Below, in pieces: positions 47,881 through 59,149 of a stretch of DNA of 64,000 bases. The DNA comes from Calliopum simillimum. Lineage: Eukaryota > Arthropoda > Insecta > Diptera > Lauxaniidae. The notes below the pieces were generated by a model. It searched no databases and had not been told where the DNA came from. It saw only the letters and a program-made list of their open reading frames with translations. The DNA lies in the NCBI GenBank assembly GCA_951812925.1, contig OX638370.1, positions 94,502,897-94,566,896 on the forward strand. Reading direction: 5' to 3'. Both the position numbers and the translations under genes were made by a program. Every line of letters starts with the position of its first letter. Position 1 is the stretch's first letter.

Positions 47881-48249
47881 CTGGCATGTCGTGAAATCCG
47901 ATTGATTTCAATCAACTTTTGATGAAAACGGTGAGTCGAACGATAAAAAGTATAGGATTCTCTTTTTTGGAAAAAAAACAGGTTCTACAAAAAGTATTGA
48001 TTTGCATTAACGTAAAAATTACCGTTTAGAAAATATTCGATAAAATCAAATTTTTCGACTTTTTGCGGTTTTTTAAGAATATTTCCTAAACGGTTATTTT
48101 TTCGTTAATGCAAATCAATACTATTTGTAGAACCTGTTATTCTCCACAAAAGAGATTCTAATACTTTTTATCGTTCGACTCACCGTTTTCATCAAAAAGC
48201 CTCCCAAATGAAATCCGATTGAAATCAATCGGATTTCACGACATGCCTG
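47881..48249. mobile_element. MITE with CAGGCATGTC ends, copy 2 (uninterrupted)
   Basis: The left end reads CTGGCATGTCGTGAAATCCG and the right end is its inverse. AAT flanks both sides and may be a 3-bp target duplication. The interior can pair with itself (AATGCAAATCAATACT and its inverse). It gives the uninterrupted form of the copy at 19833-20382. Confidence 0.8.
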
Positions 48250-48319
48250 AATATCTATTTTTCGAAATATCGTTAATTGAAACTTTTATACTTTTATTCA
48301 AAAAGTTTTACAAATGAAA

Positions 48320-48665
48320 GTTTTTGAAAACAAAATAGATTTGGACATGTCCAGCGGGAACTCCTCTACCTTTCCTCATCGATTTGTGCAACAGACATCT
48401 CCGGTCATGTCCAAAATGTATTTTCGCCATCGATTTCTTCAATAAATTTTCTTTTTCAAAAATGGGCCCAAACGGTGACTTAGGAGGGTCGGATCCACCT
48501 CTGATCATGTCCAAAATACATTTTCGACCTTTTTACATCGATTGCCGCAACACATTTTTAATCAAAAATGGGCCCAAAATGGTCTCTTAGAGGGGTCGGA
48601 GACACCTCTGATCATGTCCAAAATACATTTTCGACCTTTTTACATCGATTGCCGCAATACATTTT
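48320..48665 (+). repeat. Tandem repeat, unit about 100-107 bp, three units
   Basis: CATGTCCAAAAT recurs at about 48406, 48506 and 48613. Units share CATTTTCGACC, ATCGATT, AAAAATGGGCCCAAA and GGGTCGGA. The last two are nearly identical. A diverged inverted pair is at 42760-43000. Confidence 0.75.
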
Positions 48666-50302
48666 TTTGTAATTTTTTAACGTAGTCAATATTTAATTTT
48701 GTCCAAAAACTTTTTTTTTTAACATCAGGCCGTATCACAAAAATGTTGTGATTTTTGTGTTTTCAGTTTTAAACAAATTTGGCTTCAGAAAAATGCTCAT
48801 TACTTCGGTTAATGCGAGTCAATGCTGACAATTCTTTTTAAAGAATGTGTTGAGTTTAATCAAATTTTAAATATCGTATGAAAATTAAAACATTTCTAAT
48901 TGGAAACTCATTTTTTATGGTACACATAAAAATACCATCGAGCTATTGAAAATTCTCACAAAGTAAACTGGAAAATTTGATTGGAGAAGAAAATTTAAGA
49001 ATCGCTGGAGCTAAAATCAGCTCATTATATCAAATTTGTTTGTGGTGATTCATTTAAACCCTATGTACTCTGTCAGAGCTAGAGCGATATAACATACATA
49101 TTTTCGATTTATTGAACGTGTTTGATTTTTCGAAAATATATTTTTATTTCAAATATTTTTGTCAATTTTCGGTATAAACATCATTAACTTGAGAGTGTAA
49201 ATTGTTCGTGTAATTTATGTATCTTTGTGATTATTTTTAACAGTTAATTGAAAATACTATAAATCACTTGTTTCAGTGAGTCACAAGAAATTTTTTCATT
49301 AGGTAACATAACAATGATTCAATTTTTTTTTTGTAATATGCAAATTTGGGGTTTTTAAATGTTACGTGGTTTCATCGGCACATTATTGATTACTTAAGTA
49401 TTCGTATGTACATATGATTAACTTGTTACTGTCAATCATGCAAGCACTCCCCAAATGAATATTTCAATCAAAATTAAATTTTTTTTTCTTGTTGTAGAAA
49501 AATTAAAACTCCATTGCACGGTGTGAGATTTTGCCTTTTTAGCTTGCCAATAAATTAATAGCGCTTCAGTAGTGATATTTTTCAATTGCGTATTAACATT
49601 CCTGCTTCCCATATTAAAGAAGTTTTTTACATATTGTAAACTTTTTGTGTAATTCTGCACATACCTATTGTTGTTTGGGCTTAAGCAATTTATTTAGTGG
49701 ATGGTTTTCTGCGAAACGCGTTTCAAAACTAACCAGAATGAATATACTTTGTATGAAGGGAATAGAACAATTTGCATGACGTATTGATATTTTGATGAGT
49801 TATAATTTTTTAATTATTTTTTGAAAAAAAAACCCACTTTGAACAAGAATCACTGCTGAGAAAGTTCAATAGCAATACATACTTTGATTTATTTAAAATT
49901 TTCTGTAAGCATTTTTTATGGGAATCATGACACTAGTTAACAAAATAAAGCTCAGTTTCGCTTTCACAAATGGGCCTTTTTGACCACTTTTCCAAAAACT
50001 TGGTTGAAATGGGCTAACATATTCACCAAAAATATTCTGAAAAAATTTAACTAGAGGCAACCAAATAAATACCGTCCGGATGGTAGCAACCCTAAATGGT
50101 AGTGAACTTGCACCAACACAATATTACACGACTTCAAAAATTCATGACCAGATAACAGTAAAAGATACCATGATTTTGATGGTTGAGAATAATGAAATTT
50201 ACTTAAAAATATTTCGAGAAAAAGGGTGCACCAAGCCCAGGATTGGCTTACAAAAAGTAAAAAAGCTTTTTTTCCACTTAAAATAAATTTTTTTTTTTAG
50301 TG
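48666..50302. other. Gene-less stretch
   Basis: AT-rich; no gene or clear repeat is recognised. Confidence 0.4.
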
Positions 50303-50304
50303 TA

Positions 50305-51193
50305 TTGGGTGTACAACTGAAAAACCGGAATTTGACGGTGGATGTCCGTACTAACAAATATCGTGAAAGCTCGAACTTTATATATATGTCATTTTGAAGG
50401 TACATTTAACAGCTGTCAAAATCAGCCAACAAAACAATTTTATCTTGTGTGCATCATTATTATTTTTCACGATGAATAACTTCGAAAATTGGAGAAAAAG
50501 ACAGCATTTGCGGGAGGTTCTGTTGGGTCATTTTTTTGCAAAGAAAACTGCTGCCAAAAGTCATTTTTGCATCGGATCGTGACTGGGGATGAAAAATGGA
50601 TCCATTACGACAACCCGAAACGCAAACATTCATATATGAAGCCCGGACAACCAGGACCTTCCCAGCCAAAGGCAAATATCCATCGTGCCAAGGTAATGCT
50701 CTGTAATGCTCACAGATGACCTCTATCGAACACAATTAATACATTTGAAGGGTGCCATCATCGAAAAACGCCCGGAAAATGCGACCAGACACGAAGCAAT
50801 AATTTTTCATCATGACAACGCTCGGCCAAATATTGCTGCCCCAGTCAAAAATTACCTGGAAAACAACGGAAAACAACGGATGGGAAATTTTGTCTCACCC
50901 GGTTTATAGCCCAGACCTTGCACCATCAGACTACCATTTGTTCCGATCGATGCAGAATGCCCTATCAGGAATACGGTTCACTTAAGTTCAAGATATCAAA
51001 AATTGGATAGATTCATTTTTGGCCGCCAAGCCGGCGCAATTTTTTTGGGATGGAATTCATAAATTGCCTGAAAGATGGAGAAATGTTGTAGCTTCCAATG
51101 GACAATACTTTGAATAAAACATATTGTAACATTTTTCCACAATAAAGCATCAAATTTCGCTAAAAAATTCCGATTTTTAAGTTGTACACCCAA
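50305..51193 (+). mobile_element. Internally deleted mariner element, copy 2
   Basis: 889 bp, flanked by TA (50303-50304, 51194-51195), with ends TTGGGTGTACAACTGAAAAA and the complement of TTGGGTGTACAACTTAAAAA. Very close to the 14172-15058 copy, with the same internal deletions. Confidence 0.9.
50472..51117 (+). pseudogene. mariner transposase remnant (DD34D type), copy 2
   Basis: The fragments are the same as in copy 1: MNNFENWRK, then HRIVTGDEKWIHYDNPKRK (50575-50632) in a second frame, then LYRTQLIHLKGAIIEKRPEN, FHHDNARPNIAAPVKNYLEN, SPDLAPSDYHLF and the end ASNGQYFE. The Asp of HHDN is intact here (50814-50816). The N-terminal domain and about 20 residues after VMLC are deleted as in copy 1, and frameshifts remain, so it is nonfunctional. 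Shared deletions show that the defect predates the spread of these copies. Confidence 0.88.
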
Positions 51194-51195
51194 TA

Positions 51196-51559
51196 TTTTT
51201 TTTTCAAAAGCTCATATTTTCTTGCACTAACCCTGATAATTTAATTAAAATCGGATAGAAAGCCGAGGAATTATGAATTTTCAAACATGTGAGTATCTAA
51301 AAGTTGGATTGGATTTCATATGGCGGCCGTTTTGGATTTTTTCGGAATTTCAAAAAATCATTTTACCACAGTTATACGTATGTCAAACACTTACTTTTCG
51401 CCAAGGTTCATAAAAATCGGAGATGTCAACCCAAACCTTAATCGATTACACAAAGATTGACCCTGCTGCTTGTAAAATAAAACTACTAAAGAAATTACCT
51501 TTAGCCTGACCAAACATTAAATACACTACACTGGAGTATTTTGAAAACTTTGCTTTTAC
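51196..51559. other. Gene-less spacer
   Basis: Nothing is recognised. Confidence 0.4.
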
Positions 51560-51774
51560 GGGAGATGCCACGACCACTTCTCAGAATTCTTAAAGCTTTT
51601 GCTCAGATCATGCACTTACTGTTCTTAGTGTCTGAGTAAAATTTGGTTGCATTATCTCAAAAATTGTTTTCAGTATAGCATTTTGGATCTTTTAATTGTA
51701 TGGGAGGTGCCACGCTCTTTTGTCCGAATTCACATAGTTTTCGCTCAGTGCTTGTATTTACTCTTCCTAGTACT
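51560..51774 (+). repeat. Repeat W, 142-bp tandem units, interrupted by the Tc1-like element
   Basis: GGGAG-TGCCACG begins at 51560 and 51702, a period of 142 bp. The same motif pair, inverted and with the same period, is at 62410-62605. The second unit continues with TTTTCGCTCAGTGCTTGTAT, which also follows in the inverted locus, and is then cut by the Tc1-like element. Confidence 0.65.
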
Positions 51775-51892
51775 TACTGTCAGCGTCAAAAGAAATTGTA
51801 CACGTTAATATGTTATGTTTTTGTCTTTATTTTACTAGTTTGCTTTATCATTTTATTCAACATATTATGTTTTTTGAAAAATATATTGTATA

Positions 51893-52774
51893 GGGGAAGG
51901 TGGGGAATCGTGGGCCACGTTTTTATTTTGTTAAATATCTTCAAAAAAAAAAAAATAAATTTGCAAATTTTAATATGGTATGTTATTCTATATGAAGTTA
52001 GGTAACTTTTGACTATTACTCTTTCTAACAATTCTTTTGTTTTTTCCGACTTTTCGTGGTTTGAAAAAAAATAGTGTTTTTGCGATTTTCAAAAATGGTG
52101 GGGAATCGTGGGCCACCGCCGTAATTAAGTAAAAATCAAACAATTATGATGCAAAACTTTATTGAATTGGTTGAAATGACAAGTAAAGTTATTTTAATCG
52201 ACAAAATGAAGAAGAAGGGTTATGCACGATCAATCAGATACGTTAACAAAGAAATAGGAAAATTTGATACAAAATATGTATTTATTGTTTTATTTATTGA
52301 TTCACAGCCTCCATTTTGCACAAAACATCATAAACACAAAATACAAATGTGTATTGATACGAAAACTGTCAAAACAAGGGTGGCCCACGAAGTGGCTCAC
52401 GATTCCCCACAAGCTACTTTTTGCAAAACAACGGCGTGTAATTGACTTGTTGAAGTGTCATGCAAAATTACTTTTGTATGTTGAAAGGCAAAGGTCTAAC
52501 GATAATAAAAAACATATTTACCTGTGTTTTGTCGTAGCAATTCGTCCAAGAATGTTGGAAATCAAACACGCAAAAAAAGTTTTGCAGATACTTTTTTTTG
52601 GGCGAGTATTGTACAAAGCAAATAAAACGCGTACGTTTGTCAACAACCAATGTAAAAATAAGTTAAGGCTAAGAGAAAACGATTACAGTTGCATTTAACT
52701 ATTTATCTCGACATACTGCCAAAAGGTGGCGGTGTCCCACGATTCCCCATGGCCCAGAATTCCCCACTTTCCCC
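51893..52774. mobile_element. TA-flanked nonautonomous element, family A, nested in the Tc1-like end
   Basis: The ends are GGGGAAGGTGGGGAATCGTG and the complement of GGGGAAAGTGGGGAATTCTG, next to TA (51891-51892, 52775-52776). The motif GGTGGGGAATCGTGGGCCAC recurs at about 52097; inverted forms are at 52379-52411 and 52729-52774. Removing the element restores continuity with the inverted sequence of the right Tc1 end, so its limits are certain. The internal open frames (52146-52445, 52264-52698) show no domain. Confidence 0.88.
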
Positions 52775-52921
52775 TATTCTTTCATTTTATAAAAAAAAAA
52801 AAACAAAAATTTAACAATAAAAAAAATTATAGAACAACAACTTAAAATACTTCAAATTCACAGCGTCAAAAGAAATTGTACAGTAAGTATAAAAAAATTA
52901 TTTCAAAGAATTTTAAAGAGG

Positions 52922-53941
52922 TTAGTATTTTGTTTGCTTTCCATTTGCGTTGATTACAGCTTGCAATCTTCTGGGCATCGATTCCACTAGGTTTCGGGTT
53001 ACATCGGAAGAGATTTTTTGCCATTCCTCCATTATCACTGATTTAAGAGAGTCTTTGCTGGTAATCGTTCTTTTTCTAATCTGACGGTCCAGATGCTCCC
53101 ACAAATGCTCGATAACGTTAAGGTCGGTTGACTGGGCGGGATGATCCAGCTGTTTTGGGGTATGATATAGCAGCCATTCCTTTACTGTTTTAGCAGTGTG
53201 CTTAGGATCATTGTCTTGTTGAAAGACCCAAGTTTGATCCAAGCCCAATTTGTCGACACTAGGTTGCAAATTATCTTTCAAAATGGTGAGGTAATCTGTT
53301 TTATTCATAGTTCTCTCTATGAAAACCAAGTTACCTACACCACTGGCTGCCATACACCCCCATACCATGACCGAACCACCACCATGCTTGACGGTAGATA
53401 TTACATTTTGTTGGGCAAATGCTGAATTTTTGCATCTCCAAATTTTAGTTGGTGTTTTCTTACCAAAAATTTCAAATTTGCTCTCGTCAGTAAAGACCAC
53501 ATTATTCCAGAATGAATTTGGTTTATTTTGATACTTTTTAGCAAAATTCAGACGTCGCTGTTGATTGATTTTTGATATGAAAGGTTTGCTTCTTGGAACT
53601 CGTCCACGTAGTCCATTTGCATGTAGTGCTCTACGTATAGTACTGGAGCTAACGTTAACACCTGAGCGTTCTGAAATGTTCTCGGATATTTTAACAGCAC
53701 TTTCAGTTGGATTTTGCTTCACTCGTCGCACAATGGATCGTATTTGAGTCGCATTTAGTTTACGGGGTCTTCCAGAATTGGGACGATTTTGTAAATTTTC
53801 GAACTTTTTGTAATTATCAATTGTATGTTTTACAGTATTATGGCTTCTATCAATCATCAAACCAATTTCACGCAATGTTTTTCATTTTTTATAATATTTT
53901 AGCACAAGTTCGCGAACATCCAGGGAGGTTTGTTTACCCAT
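52922..53941 (-). pseudogene. Tc1-like transposase (DD34E), one in-frame stop
   Basis: The frame starts at ATG 53941 (MGKQTSLDVRELVLKYYKK) and is open to 52922 except for a TGA at codon 20 (53882-53884). Full length would be 339 residues, the family norm. Two N-terminal helix-turn-helix segments (REIGLMIDRSHNTV, and about residues 60-110) flank a GRPRK AT-hook-like motif (about 57-61). The catalytic residues are all present: Asp in FTDESKF (about 152), Asp in QQDNDPKHTA (about 243) and Glu in NVIEHLW (about 278), with 34 residues between the last two. It would bind the GCGTCAAAAG direct repeats and insert at TA. A start downstream of the stop (ATG of LMIDRS, codon 29) would delete part of the first binding domain, so activity in the present form is unlikely. 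This is the youngest-looking autonomous element here. Confidence 0.9.
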
Positions 53942-54345
53942 TTTGAAAATAAATTTCGTTACTCAAAAATCTTCAGATTTGAACTGATTCCACGACGTCA
54001 AGTCAATTAATAATTATTATAATTAGTTAATATTGCCTACAACATGATAAAAAGTCAAATCACTAAAAATAACGGGAATTTTTTACCGTTAAAATTCTTT
54101 AAAATATTTGGTGCACGTGTTGTACAATTTCTTTTGACGCTATTAATATGAAGATGTTTTTGTTTTTGTTCTATGAATTTTTGTTATTGTAATATTGTTG
54201 TTGTTTTTATTATGTACATTAAGAGAGGAGAAAATATATTATTAAAAAAACAAAAAATGTAAAACAAAAGGGAATTGCAAAAGAGTATAATTTAACTGCA
54301 AACATAGAGGAACAACGTGTACAACTTCTTTTGACGCTGACAGTA

Positions 54346-54640
54346 TGTGTATTATGCTTGCGTTATCGCAGATAATGCTCTTAACATGGGCGGTAGGCGT
54401 GTCCGTTGACGGAGTTCGCTCATTTTCAATCCCTCGGGCTAACTTTGACGACGAAGGCAGAGTACCAAATTTCATTTAATTATCTTGCTCAATTTTCTCA
54501 AAAAATGTATATCCACGCACAGACACCCAGCCAGCCAGACATGGCTATATCGACTCAGGAAGTGACGGTGATCAAGAATATATATACTTTTCCATAACCG
54601 CCACGCCTCCTTCTCTGCGTTACAATCGGAAAGACAATGT
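54346..54640 (+). repeat. Dispersed repeat V, copy 1
   Basis: Contains TGGGCGGTAGGCGTGTCCGT, then ATTTTCAATCCCTCGGGCTAAC, a CAGACACCCAGCCAGCCAG run and ATGGCTATATCGACTCAGG with AAGAATATATATACTTT. From memory, this last part resembles a sequence common in brachyceran intergenic DNA. The first part recurs inverted at 61790-61935. It directly follows the Tc1-like element. Confidence 0.55.
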
Positions 54641-56059
54641 GAATATATCCTGGGTATGGTGTGTCTTTAAAAAATCAATTTTAAATTCGACCCGTCTGTT
54701 TTCTTTTAAATCAGTATTTGTGAACTTTCCTCACAGCCTTAAGGTCTATTTCTTCAGAAAAATGTTGTTCTGCAATCATAAGCTATATAATTTTTGAGCA
54801 CAGATATATTTCCAAAATTTAGAATTTAGTGAGCTTTGACCCTTGAACAGAAATTAATTCAGAGAAAACACTTGGGTGGTCGAATTTCGTATAAAAAAAT
54901 TAATTTAAATTTTTATTAATTTCAAATTTTAAGCCTAGGTGTGTATGTTCTCTGTAGTTTAGCTATTACCGTCAAGATTTTGACTCAAAAAAATGTTTCA
55001 TTGAATATGAAATTACGTAAATTATGAGTAATATTAACATTTATTTATTCAATATTAACAACAGTTACGCCCCTGTTGATTAAGCTGAAAACTATTTTGT
55101 ACATTAATACTTCATTTTATTGTTGTGAAAAATTGTTAACTAATTACAACAATATGCACATTGCAAATTGATTAATTGATGGTATAAATAAGTAAAAATA
55201 AATTTAAAAATAAATTAAAAAAAAAAAAAAATTAATAAAAACAATGAAGATGCTTTTTTAATTGTTGTATCATGCGCTAGAAGTTTTATAGGAAAATTGT
55301 AAAAAAACAAAAACTTCCGCATTTGAGGTTTTTCAGTGTTGCTTCTTTCGACAGTTGGGTAATTGTTTTTGAAATTTAAAATACACACGAATATACATAA
55401 GTACAATTTTTATATATGTGCAAAAAAATGTGTATGTATTGTACATATAACATAATATTGTTTATAAATTCTTCGGTTTGTATAAAATCATTTATCTCAA
55501 TTGCTTCGCTATTAAGTTAAAGTAAGTTTTTGAGCAGCAACTCAGCTTAGAGTGTTCTGTAGTTTTTTTTTTTTTTTTTTACAAATGTTTATAATTTTTT
55601 TGTACAAATATTTTCAAGCATTAAGTTTCACATTAATTTGTTATTATTATTATTAGTTTCATATTTTTTTTTTTAACTTAGATATTGTCCAAACAATTGA
55701 GCACTTTAATTGCATGTCATCCCAAGTAAAAAATAAAAAAAAACCACTGAAAAGCTTATTATTCTTAGTTAATTGTTTATTTATTTTTGTTTTCTACAAC
55801 AATAATGCCATAATTTATGTTTCTTATTAAAATCACAACAATAGAGGGGTCAAAAAGAAGAAGATGAAGAGAAAACGTCGTAATTTTACCATTCTAAGAA
55901 TTTGTCGAAAGCTTTAATAAATAAATAAAGTTTTTGCTTAGGAAAATATGAAATTTTATGAATTCTATTGTAAAATTATCCATGCGTGTATGAAAAATAT
56001 ATACAAATTACATATACAAAAGAGCTGTGCCAAATATATTTTTGTTTTAAAGAAATATA
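54641..56059. other. Gene-less stretch
   Basis: AT-rich with A and T runs (55218-55230, 55564-55580); no gene is supported. Confidence 0.4.
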
Positions 56060-56150
56060 TTTTTAACCCATTACTTGTTACTGTAACAAAACCAGCTTTT
56101 AGAAACGCAAACTCATTTTTAAGCGCTGGCTCTTAGACCATTACGCTAAG
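56060..56150 (-). repeat. Hairpin module next to a tRNA-like A box
   Basis: 56075-56130 repeats the 26155-26215 module (CTGTAACAAAACCAGC, GAAACGCAAA, TTTTTAAGCGCTGGCT). On the minus strand the adjoining TTAGCGTAATGGTCTAAGAG looks like a tRNA A box; no B box follows. Confidence 0.4.
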
Positions 56151-56389
56151 GATGACAAGCAATAAATTCAAAGTAAGTCCGTTTCAGAGAATGTTTTTCG
56201 GATACCATCAACTGTTCAACTTCACCACCTGGTGGCTTAAACTTGGTTTTACCTCGATATCCTCCCATTCCAGGTTTTGTGTGCAAAATTATTCATTTCG
56301 TTTACTAAATGATCTTCATATTGTTTCTGTATCAAAAAGAGTTTGATCGCATTAATAAGATATTGGATTTAATTTTTTGTTGGATTTTT
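56151..56389. other. Gene-less spacer
   Basis: A 64-codon frame (56152-56346, plus) has no recognisable motif; nothing else is seen. Confidence 0.35.
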
Positions 56390-57000
56390 TTTGTTGAAAA
56401 TTAGTAAAAAACAATAAAAGTCATTTTCAATATGAATTGTGATGTTAAATCTAAATCCGGCCACAATATTGCTATATCTCGTATGGCTTTGAAAATCCTT
56501 GCCAGACTTTTGACGTTCTTTTTATGTGCTTTTTTTAATAATCCTAAGGATATATAATAGAATAAGGAAATCATCAGCAATAAAACTTTATAAAGCAGCT
56601 TAAAGCCCTATGTTTTATATAGATATCTGTTTCCTTCTTCGATTTATTCTAGCCTGAAAAGGTGGAAATAACAAAAAGTCACGGTTTTTCGATATTTCAG
56701 TTTACGATATTTCGAAGACGAAAAAAGATATTGATATAATTTAAACTAAGTTTTTTTTAAAAAAAAGACTGAGGCTTTAAGCTGCATTATAAGGTTTTGA
56801 ACCTAAAGATTTCTTTGTTCTGTAATATATCCTCAAAAATTTCAAAAAACCGAACTTTTAGGTTGAGATTTCTGGAAAATCATGCGAGATAAAGCAATTT
56901 TGAGTCTGGATTCGTATTTGGATTCAGCATCAAATTTACATTGAAAATGATTTTTCTTGTTTTCATATCTTGGTACTCTAAAACTCTTTTTTTTTAAAAA
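56390..57000. repeat. Family Y inverted-repeat element
   Basis: The left arm (56395-56560) reversed and the right arm (56820-56990) share the CGAGAT-AGCAAT, GGATTTAGATTT/GGATTCGTATTTGGATT and ATTGAAAATGA blocks of 1-215. The interior is noncoding. Confidence 0.5.
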
Positions 57001-58990
57001 ATTCCAAAAAAAGTTCTTGAAAACACAATATCTCATTAACGCTATCAGATAGAACTTGCAAAAATTTGCTGATCGATTTAAAAAAAAAAACTATTTCTGC
57101 ACATCTGAACTCTAGTGAATAACATTGCATTAAAAAGGCCGGAAGTGGGAGCTCATCTCAGTAAATCCAAGCTTAAACAATCCATGCACCCAGAATTTCA
57201 GAACATGCCATTGCCTCAAGAAAGATCGCAGTATCTGACCGACCTCCATTAACTGAGATAGTAATGGCGGTAGTAGTCATGTTAAGAGTATTCCATGAAT
57301 TCCATGTGTGTACTCGATCTCTATTCAAAGCAGAAAAAGGAAATTATCCTAAAAAATTACATTTAATTTTGCTGTTATTATAGAGGCATTATGATATTGT
57401 CAAATCTATGGACAGAGGAACATTTTTCCCAGTATAGTTAGAAAGCGACTAGGGGTTTTGTTCGAAAAGAACCGTCAGGTTATCATCGAGTTGACAAGAA
57501 AGTTTCAGATCTGTCTAAAGTAACGTTCGACCTAAATTTCATCTAGATTGCATTTAGAGGTTCACGGTTATTAAACCCATTAAAGCACAATACGAGAGCT
57601 TCAAATGTATTGTCTTATGAGTACAAGTCAGGTGTACGTCAAATAAAGAACGCTCAAGCAAGCATGAAACCTAGAAGTCCAAAGATAGCATCGAAATGTT
57701 CACTAGAACAAGAAAAAAGTGAATCAGAAGAAATTAAAGCTGAAGATCATTAAAAACACTAGCCAGTTACAGTGCAAAACAGATAGCTTTGTGTCAGATA
57801 TAGAAGGTATAGCCTCTATTGCCACGAGTTGATTAACAGCTATTGTTCACAGTAACTGTAGAGTGATTCTTACATGTTCGACTTTTGTATACTATGTACC
57901 ATTTTAATACCTTTTCAAATTGTATGTTTTCTCGAAGTTCTGAGCACTTTTTAGCATTATCAATATCATCCGAGTTTTTAAACCTTTCAAAATTTTTCAT
58001 TGAAATTTTTTGTTTTTTTTTTTATTTTTCCAACTTTCCTAACATTCTCCGAGAGTTTAAGAGGTCCGGCGATTAATAAATCTTGAAGTTTACTGACTAT
58101 CTAAGCAATTTTTTGCAACTTTGTTCATATTTTCTGACTTGTTTTTTAACATTTTTCGATTTTCAAAATTTCTTGAATTCTTCCTTAACTTTTTCGTGAT
58201 TAGAGATTTCGACCTAAGTAACATTTTTCGTCATTTTTTTTTTTTCCTTTTGAAAAAACTTTTATGGTTTATTTCGAAAGCCCTTTGGTCTATTCAAAAT
58301 TGCAAAACTTTTTGACATTTTCAATTAATTCCTTCATTTGAAATTTTCGTTTAAAATTGGTATTTGCCTTTTTTAAATTTTTCGACAACTGTCAACCTTT
58401 TTATTCAAGCGGTGCAACTATTTTATAATCCCCATTGAGATTCTTTAAGATAATACTATTGAAACTGTTTCAGATAAAACTATTTTTTCATGGGTCGATT
58501 CTCAAATTTGCTAAGGATTTTTTTGAACATTGATACGTCATGAGCTTAGCCCTTTTGTAAACATGTTTTTAGTAGTAGGTGCTTCGTGAATTGTTATCTA
58601 CCATCATTTTGTATATTCACAGTTGGAAATATTATAGTGACGATGTGCAATCCGTTTTCTAGATAGGGTTATAATAGATACATCTTATATTCCTTTGTTC
58701 ATTCATATTTTCACTATAACTGGCTTTATATCCTGGAAATGTTAACAATAAAAGAGCATAACTATTAATTGTTATTACTCGTAAAAAATCTAAACTTTTT
58801 GAACTGCAAAGAAAACGACTTTATTAATAAATTTTCAATAAAATAAAGATTATGTTAATAAAACTCATGAAGAATCCATTGTTATATTTCTACTGCGCAG
58901 TAGTTTGGCACATCATCATTTTATTCTTTGAATTTTTCATCACAAAACTCAACACAGATTATAAATCACTTAACGACTAAAGAAACTTAA
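57001..58990. other. Gene-less stretch downstream of the secreted-protein gene
   Basis: 57130-57800 is less AT-rich and could be a decayed gene or element, but no frame exceeds about 60 codons and nothing is recognised. 57900-58400 is T-rich with weak TTTTTCGA-type repetition. Confidence 0.35.
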
Positions 58991-59002
58991 GTATTTGCTA
59001 AT

Positions 59003-59008
59003 TTATTT
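59003..59008 (-). terminator. Polyadenylation signal AATAAA
   Basis: AATAAA on the minus strand, 142 bp beyond the stop codon of the secreted-protein gene. It is the first canonical signal downstream, in a suitable place for the 3' end of that transcript. Confidence 0.5.
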
Positions 59009-59149
59009 CATTTAATAATTAACTATGCATAATTTTTAATAAATTAAGAGACTCCGCACTATTTTTAACTATTAGATCACATTAACTCTCTGTAGTAACT
59101 TCAGCTTTGGCTGTCCATCTACAAAAAAAATACAAAATTCGTAACGCAC

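Larger units (their letters stand above)
51777..54343 (-). mobile_element. Tc1-like transposon with IR/DR ends, nearly intact
   Basis: Flanked by TA (51775-51776, 54344-54345). The ends begin CTGTCAGCGTCAAAAGAA. Each end is a long inverted repeat of about 225 bp with two direct copies of GCGTCAAAAGAA-TTGTACA: outer at 51779 and 54318-54343, inner at 52861-52882 and 54121-54141. This IR/DR layout is known from Bari, Paris, S, Minos and Sleeping Beauty type elements, where each copy binds transposase. The left repeat is split by an 882-bp element (51893-52774). Without it the transposon is about 1.68 kb, the usual size. Confidence 0.9.

Noticed and set aside
48320..48665. CRISPR-like spaced repeats
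   Set aside because: Units are contiguous tandem repeats of about 105 bp without unique spacers, in a eukaryotic setting.
52146..52698. Proteins encoded by the family A element
   Set aside because: Two overlapping frames with no domain and no counterpart in families B or C.
53198..53946. Plus-strand open frames within the Tc1-like transposase
   Set aside because: Antisense shadows of the minus-strand transposase.
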